Origin: UBA1424 sp041669225
GTDB taxonomy: Bacteria; Bacillota_I; Bacilli_A; RFN20; CAG-826
NCBI GenBank assembly: GCA_041669225.1
Contig: JBAYBO010000020.1
Span: forward strand, 1-18,486
Direction of reading: 5' to 3'
Length of the DNA: 18,486 nt
Shown: piece by piece, positions 14,683 to 18,486 of the stretch
How the letters are laid out: each line of letters opens with the position of its first letter
Numbering within the stretch: position 1 is the stretch's first letter
Notes under the pieces: model-generated
Database searches by the model: none
Told to the model about the DNA's origin: nothing
What the model saw: only the letters and a program-made list of their open reading frames with translations
Position numbers and translations under genes: made by a program

Positions 14683-17600
14683 ATGAACAAAGCAAACACA
14701 ACACATCGGACATTCGGATTAGTATCCGCCCTTGTCCTCGGCTCCTTACTTAGCGCCGCAATCCCTTTAAGTATTATTGCTCAAAATGACTCTTCATTTG
14801 AAGTCGAAGCCTCGGTTGGTAATTACACGACAAATCCTGCCACCTATTATAATAGTGTCAGCGGTTTAAGTGGTAACAGCCTTCTTTTTGGACTCCACGA
14901 TTTAATGATTTCATCGCATCAAAAATACACTAGTTATGATGACAGTGGTTCTAATGGTTATCAAGCTTATACCGACAAAGATCCAAACAACTCGAATAAC
15001 ATTATCGCCTGGTATTCGCACGCCTCCATTCCTAGCACATGGGATAGTGGCGCAACTTATAACCGCGAGCATGTTTGGCCGCAAAGCCTTTCAAATGGCT
15101 TATATGGTGAATCATACGCAGGCGCGGATATGCACCATATACGTCCGACAATATCGTATATAAATAACTATCGGAGCAATTCAAAATATGGTTATGTCAG
15201 CGGAGGCAGCACAACAACTTATGGGACTGGCAACTTAGTTAGTAAATACACAAGTTCAGTTTTTGAGCCTCATGATGAAGTAAAAGGCGATGCCGCTCGC
15301 ATTGTCATGTATATGTATGTTCATTACAACAGTTCACAAGCTTTGGGGAATGGCTCGACAGTCGAACCACACACCGGAACTCTGCCTGTCAATAATGTAA
15401 TTGACGGGGCTAACGCAGCAGCGGCCTGGGATCTTTTACTTGACTGGAATAGTCTTGATCCAGTCGATACTCTCGAAACTAACCGTAACAATCAAGTTTC
15501 AATCTATCAAGGAAATCGTAATCCGTTTATCGATCACCCTGAATATGCCGATTTAATTTGGGGAACCGCTTCCGCTCCAACTTCTTTATCAATATCGCCT
15601 AGTTCCGCAAACGTTAGCATTGGTCACACAACTTCACTTTCGGTTACGGCTTATCCAAGTGGATCAAGTACTTCTGTAACTTGGTCTTCTTCTAATAATT
15701 CAATCGCGACTGTTGCTAATGGTGTCGTGACAGGTGTGGCCACAGGAAATGCGACTATTACGGCTACATCGACTCTTAACACCAGTGTCAAAGCAACGGC
15801 CTCGATAGCAGTTTCAAATGTTCCTGTCTCCAGCGTTTCACTCGACGCGACCGCATCATTAAATGTTGGTTCAACAATGGCTTTGACACCGACAATACTA
15901 CCGGCCGACGCTACCGATAAAACTGTTACTTGGTCTTCAAGCAACACGAGTGTTGCGACAATCAATTCAAGCACAGGACTAATTACTGGTGTCTCGGCTG
16001 GAAATACCACCATTACCGTTACAACAAATGATGGCAACAAAACAGATACTTGCTCACTAACTGTCGTTATTCCTTCAAATCAAACTGCGACATATGCGAT
16101 TACCGCTAAAAACACCGTCACTCTCAGTGGCGTTGCCCCGTCTGGTTCGACAGCTTCGCTAGTTGAAACTTATTCGACATCAAAACAAATGACAGGCGGC
16201 AATTCACAGACGCTAACCTTATCAGGATGGAACAATAACCGCATCACTGGTATTACTCTGTCAATGAAGTCCAATACGAGTTCAGGTGCCGGTAACTTCA
16301 CATATTCCGTGGATGGTGGAACGAATTTCACGACATTAATTGCCACTAATTCTTTTAGTGCATCGGCTTGGAATGGCGCTTGGAGCACTATTTATGTTCC
16401 CATTGAAATCACGGGTCTAAATATTTCAGCATCAACAGCAGATCTCGTTTTCAAAATTTCAGCAACTCTTAAATCTTTATATTGCGAATCCTATTCATTT
16501 ACTTATGAGCCAGTCGTTGCTTCAAAATCATTATCTAGTATCGCTGTTACAACCCAACCTACGAATAAAACATACACAGCTGGGCAAGGTTTCAATCCGG
16601 CCGGAATGGTTGTTACCGCAACTTATAGTGATAGCACTACTGCCGATGTTACCGGCAGTTGTACTTATTCACCCAATCCCTTAACTCAAGGTACAACATC
16701 AGTTACAGTTTCTTATACTGAAAGCAGCGTAACTAAAACCACTTCAGTAACTGGCATTACCGTCAACGCAGCCGCCGCTACGCTCTCAAGCATTGCTGTT
16801 TCGGGTACGCCGACAAAAACAACATACTTTGATGGTGAGAGTTTTAATCCAGCCGGCATTACTGTCACCGCGACTTATAGTGATAGTAGCACTGCTAATG
16901 TTACAAGTAGCTGTACATATACACCCAATCCCTTAACTCAAGGTACATCTTCGGTTACCGTTTCATATACCGAGGGAACAACAAAAACAGCGACGGTGTC
17001 GGGTTTGACCGTTAACGCGAATAATGTGGAAAGCATCTCCATAAAAACCCCTGCTTCAAATACAATTTTTACTCTCGGCAGTACTTTTAGTAGTGATGGA
17101 TTAGAAATTACCATCACATATTCAAATCTATCAACTCAGGATCTAACAACTGGCTTCGTTGTTTCTGGCGTAGATACAAGTAGTCTTGGCGTTCAAACTG
17201 CAACAATTACTTATGTCGGTCAAACGACTTCATATAATGTCACCGTCACAAACAATGGCGCGAGTGTCGCAGGCGGTTCTGGTGGCTTTGCTACTGATCT
17301 ATTCATTTCCGAATACATTGAAGGTGCCAGTTACAACAAAGCAATCGAAATTTACAATGGCACTGGCGCTTCAGTTAATCTTTCCGGCTATTCTCTAAAA
17401 CTATATTCAAACGGCTCAAAAACCGTTAGTCAATCATTAACTCTTAGTGGCACACTAACCAATAATGACGTTCATGTTTTAGCTCATGGCTCTGCCGCCG
17501 CTGATATTTTGGCAGTCACCGATACAACTAATCAGACGGTCATTAACTTCAATGGTGATGATTCGGTCGCCTTGTTTAATGGAACAACTTTGATCGATTT

Positions 17601-18231
17601 ATTCGGCGATATCACAACCGGAACCGATCCAGGTACTTCGTGGACAGTGACCGATTATAATAGTGTTTCTGTAAGCACTCACGACAAGACATTTATTCGT
17701 CATTCATCAATTGCTTCGCCAAGCGCCACTTCTCCCTTCTTGGCCAATCAATGGGTTGCTTATGCAGTTGGAACACATTCATACTTGGGTTCGCATACTT
17801 TTTCTGGTGGACAAAGTTCTGGTGATGTTACCAGCGAGGAACAAGCAGAAGCTTGGGCCCAATATTTCTTGAATCTTACTGGTCCGACTTGCACGGCGAT
17901 GTCAGGTGATTTCTCGTCTTATTGGACGACGCTTGCCAATGAATATGGCTTTATGGCGAGTGACTCCAAAGATGTTTTTGTCGATAATGTATCAAATAAT
18001 GTGATAATTGCAAATGCACAAGCAAGATATATTTTCATTGTTCAAAAGTATGGAATTAATAATTTCGTTATCGACGGAAGTGGAGGCGGAATCGTTTCTT
18101 CTGACCTGGTAAACCAAGATAGGCAAGCAAATACTCCAATCGCCATTATCGTTATCTTCACGATTGTCTTAATCACAATGATTGGCGCGATTCTCGTCCT
18201 TAAACGAAAGAATTATAAAACCTTCGAATAA
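14683..18231 (+). CDS. Large surface-anchored endonuclease I-family nuclease with Ig-like and LTD domains (paralogue 2)
   Basis: An 1182-aa exported protein built like paralogue 1 but longer. Signal peptide about 1-36. Endonuclease I domain about 45-290: NREHVWPQS at 127-135, GADMHH at 147-152, EPHDEVKGDAARIVMYM, and NRNPFIDHPEYA. Then two Big_2-type Ig domains (about 297-465), a 143-residue beta-rich domain (467-609) absent from paralogue 1, three Ig-like units (about 616-697, 700-781, 782-860; the first two nearly identical), an LTD domain (about 867-1020) with ISEYIEGASYNK and NFNGDDSVAL, the shared C-terminal module (about 1050-1125), and a membrane helix about 1151-1173 followed by KRKNYK. 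The ATG at 14683 is chosen for AGAGG 5 nt upstream and the fit to a signal peptide; another ATG at 14629 overlaps the previous stop. Probably co-transcribed with paralogue 1. Confidence 0.9.
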   Translation: MNKANTTHRTFGLVSALVLGSLLSAAIPLSIIAQNDSSFEVEASVGNYTTNPATYYNSVSGLSGNSLLFGLHDLMISSHQKYTSYDDSGSNGYQAYTDKDPNNSNNIIAWYSHASIPSTWDSGATYNREHVWPQSLSNGLYGESYAGADMHHIRPTISYINNYRSNSKYGYVSGGSTTTYGTGNLVSKYTSSVFEPHDEVKGDAARIVMYMYVHYNSSQALGNGSTVEPHTGTLPVNNVIDGANAAAAWDLLLDWNSLDPVDTLETNRNNQVSIYQGNRNPFIDHPEYADLIWGTASAPTSLSISPSSANVSIGHTTSLSVTAYPSGSSTSVTWSSSNNSIATVANGVVTGVATGNATITATSTLNTSVKATASIAVSNVPVSSVSLDATASLNVGSTMALTPTILPADATDKTVTWSSSNTSVATINSSTGLITGVSAGNTTITVTTNDGNKTDTCSLTVVIPSNQTATYAITAKNTVTLSGVAPSGSTASLVETYSTSKQMTGGNSQTLTLSGWNNNRITGITLSMKSNTSSGAGNFTYSVDGGTNFTTLIATNSFSASAWNGAWSTIYVPIEITGLNISASTADLVFKISATLKSLYCESYSFTYEPVVASKSLSSIAVTTQPTNKTYTAGQGFNPAGMVVTATYSDSTTADVTGSCTYSPNPLTQGTTSVTVSYTESSVTKTTSVTGITVNAAAATLSSIAVSGTPTKTTYFDGESFNPAGITVTATYSDSSTANVTSSCTYTPNPLTQGTSSVTVSYTEGTTKTATVSGLTVNANNVESISIKTPASNTIFTLGSTFSSDGLEITITYSNLSTQDLTTGFVVSGVDTSSLGVQTATITYVGQTTSYNVTVTNNGASVAGGSGGFATDLFISEYIEGASYNKAIEIYNGTGASVNLSGYSLKLYSNGSKTVSQSLTLSGTLTNNDVHVLAHGSAAADILAVTDTTNQTVINFNGDDSVALFNGTTLIDLFGDITTGTDPGTSWTVTDYNSVSVSTHDKTFIRHSSIASPSATSPFLANQWVAYAVGTHSYLGSHTFSGGQSSGDVTSEEQAEAWAQYFLNLTGPTCTAMSGDFSSYWTTLANEYGFMASDSKDVFVDNVSNNVIIANAQARYIFIVQKYGINNFVIDGSGGGIVSSDLVNQDRQANTPIAIIVIFTIVLITMIGAILVLKRKNYKTFE
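16615..16947 (+). repeat. Near-identical tandem Ig-like repeat within paralogue 2
   Basis: Two in-frame units start 252 bp (84 codons) apart. They share a 26-bp identical stretch (16670-16695 and 16922-16947) and near-identity around 16615-16634 and 16867-16886. The flanking Ig units are far more diverged, which suggests a recent internal duplication or gene conversion. Confidence 0.8.
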
Positions 18232-18245
18232 TTAATTATCGTTAT

Positions 18246-18274
18246 TTGTTTTTCTTAGTCTTTTTATGTATAAT
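18246..18274 (+). promoter_or_regulatory. Promoter of the third right-end gene
   Basis: TTGTTT (18246-18251), a 17-bp spacer and TATAAT (18269-18274). The start of transcription would be near 18281, about 22 nt before the ATG at 18303. It implies that this gene is not simply read from the upstream pair. Confidence 0.6.
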
Positions 18275-18302
18275 GATGGGACTAATTTTAATTAGAATAG
18301 AA

Positions 18303-18486
18303 ATGAATATTACACGCAAGAAAAGAAAAATCACCACAGCGATACTCGTCACATTAGCAATCACTACCGCTTTTGTCGTGACGATAACTTCGGTTACAAA
18401 TAATTATCTAACTGTTGAGACTTCAGCCTGGTCAGGGCCGCAAGTAAGCACGGAAGGTTCATATTACGAAGGCGCACGAGGACTAA
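18303..18486 (+). CDS. Start of a third exported protein, probably another endonuclease I paralogue (3' end outside the window)
   Basis: Sixty-one residues are readable without a stop. It begins MNITRKKRKITTAILVTLA, a basic n-region and hydrophobic core typical of a signal peptide (about 1-35). After the signal, SYYEGARGL lines up with SYYDGVDGL and TYYNSVSGL, which begin the nuclease domains of paralogues 1 and 2 at the same distance from their signal peptides. That similarity is the only basis for the family call. The Shine-Dalgarno sequence is weak. It has its own promoter 71 bp after the previous gene. Confidence 0.7.
   Translation, partial: MNITRKKRKITTAILVTLAITTAFVVTITSVTNNYLTVETSAWSGPQVSTEGSYYEGARGL

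Noticed and set aside
15651..16040. Minus-strand 129-aa ORF in paralogue 2
   Set aside because: Low-complexity V/A/T composition mirrors the Thr/Ser-rich Ig codons on the plus strand.
16528..17265. Repeat region as a CRISPR array or mobile element
   Set aside because: The repeats are in frame, 252 bp apart, encode Ig-like units and have no spacers, terminal inverted repeats or transposase.
18228..18242. AT-only palindrome after paralogue 2 as a terminator
   Set aside because: ATAATTAATTAT has no GC stem and would not form a stable hairpin.
1..18486. tRNA, rRNA, insertion sequences, phage genes, CRISPR
   Set aside because: I looked for conserved tRNA arms, transposase motifs and regular short repeats on both strands and saw none.

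Overview
The window reads as chromosome from a low-to-moderate GC member of the Bacilli/Mycoplasmatota group: an Acholeplasma-, Izemoplasma- or RF39-like lineage, or an early-branching Bacilli relative. Three things point there. (1) gmk, priA and the NFACT gene (yloA/rqcH) lie together, a cluster also found around yloA-gmk-priA in Bacillus. (2) A phosphofructokinase carries the PPi-dependent Asp/Lys signature, an enzyme type known from Acholeplasma. (3) Secreted proteins end in a membrane helix plus a basic tail instead of an LPXTG sorting signal, and the one lipoprotein has a normal lipobox. TGA is used as a stop (end of the choline kinase-like gene) and every Trp in the real genes is TGG, so the code is standard rather than Mycoplasma-type. 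The lineage is inference; no rRNA gene is present.

Layout. 1-2241 (minus): gmk then priA (3' end outside the window), a housekeeping operon. 2308-4551 (plus): an NFACT/RqcH-like ribosome-quality-control gene, abutting a choline/aminoglycoside-kinase-like gene. 4577-5125 (minus): family I inorganic pyrophosphatase. 5268-6113 (plus): a lipoprotein with a thioredoxin-like CYGC motif. 6144-7349 (minus): PPi-type phosphofructokinase. 7350-7708: a 359-bp gene-free divergent regulatory region with a cre-like operator. 7709-9358 (plus): a two-part nucleoside (uridine) kinase. 9387-12008 (minus): glpK followed 3 nt later by a DUF5677-like gene. 12161-18486 (plus): two large, surface-anchored endonuclease I-family proteins and the beginning of a third protein that looks like another paralogue.

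How they may work together. The 6.3-kb right end is the accessory part. Two long proteins with signal peptides combine an endonuclease I catalytic domain, bacterial Ig-like domains, a lamin-tail-like (LTD) domain, a shared unnamed C-terminal module with one cysteine, and a C-terminal membrane anchor. This looks like a surface apparatus for binding and cutting extracellular nucleic acid, which would give nucleosides that a cytosolic nucleoside kinase could phosphorylate. The rest is core metabolism: glycerol entry (GlpK), glycolysis using PPi (PFP), and PPi hydrolysis (Ppa), two enzymes that compete for the same PPi pool.

Promoter style is recognisable: the extended -10 string TTGGTATAAT occurs upstream of ppa (twice) and glpK, with a close variant before the NFACT gene. 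Some genes (NFACT, the lipoprotein, gmk) have the -10 so close to the ATG that their mRNAs should be leaderless or nearly so, while others have strong Shine-Dalgarno sequences.
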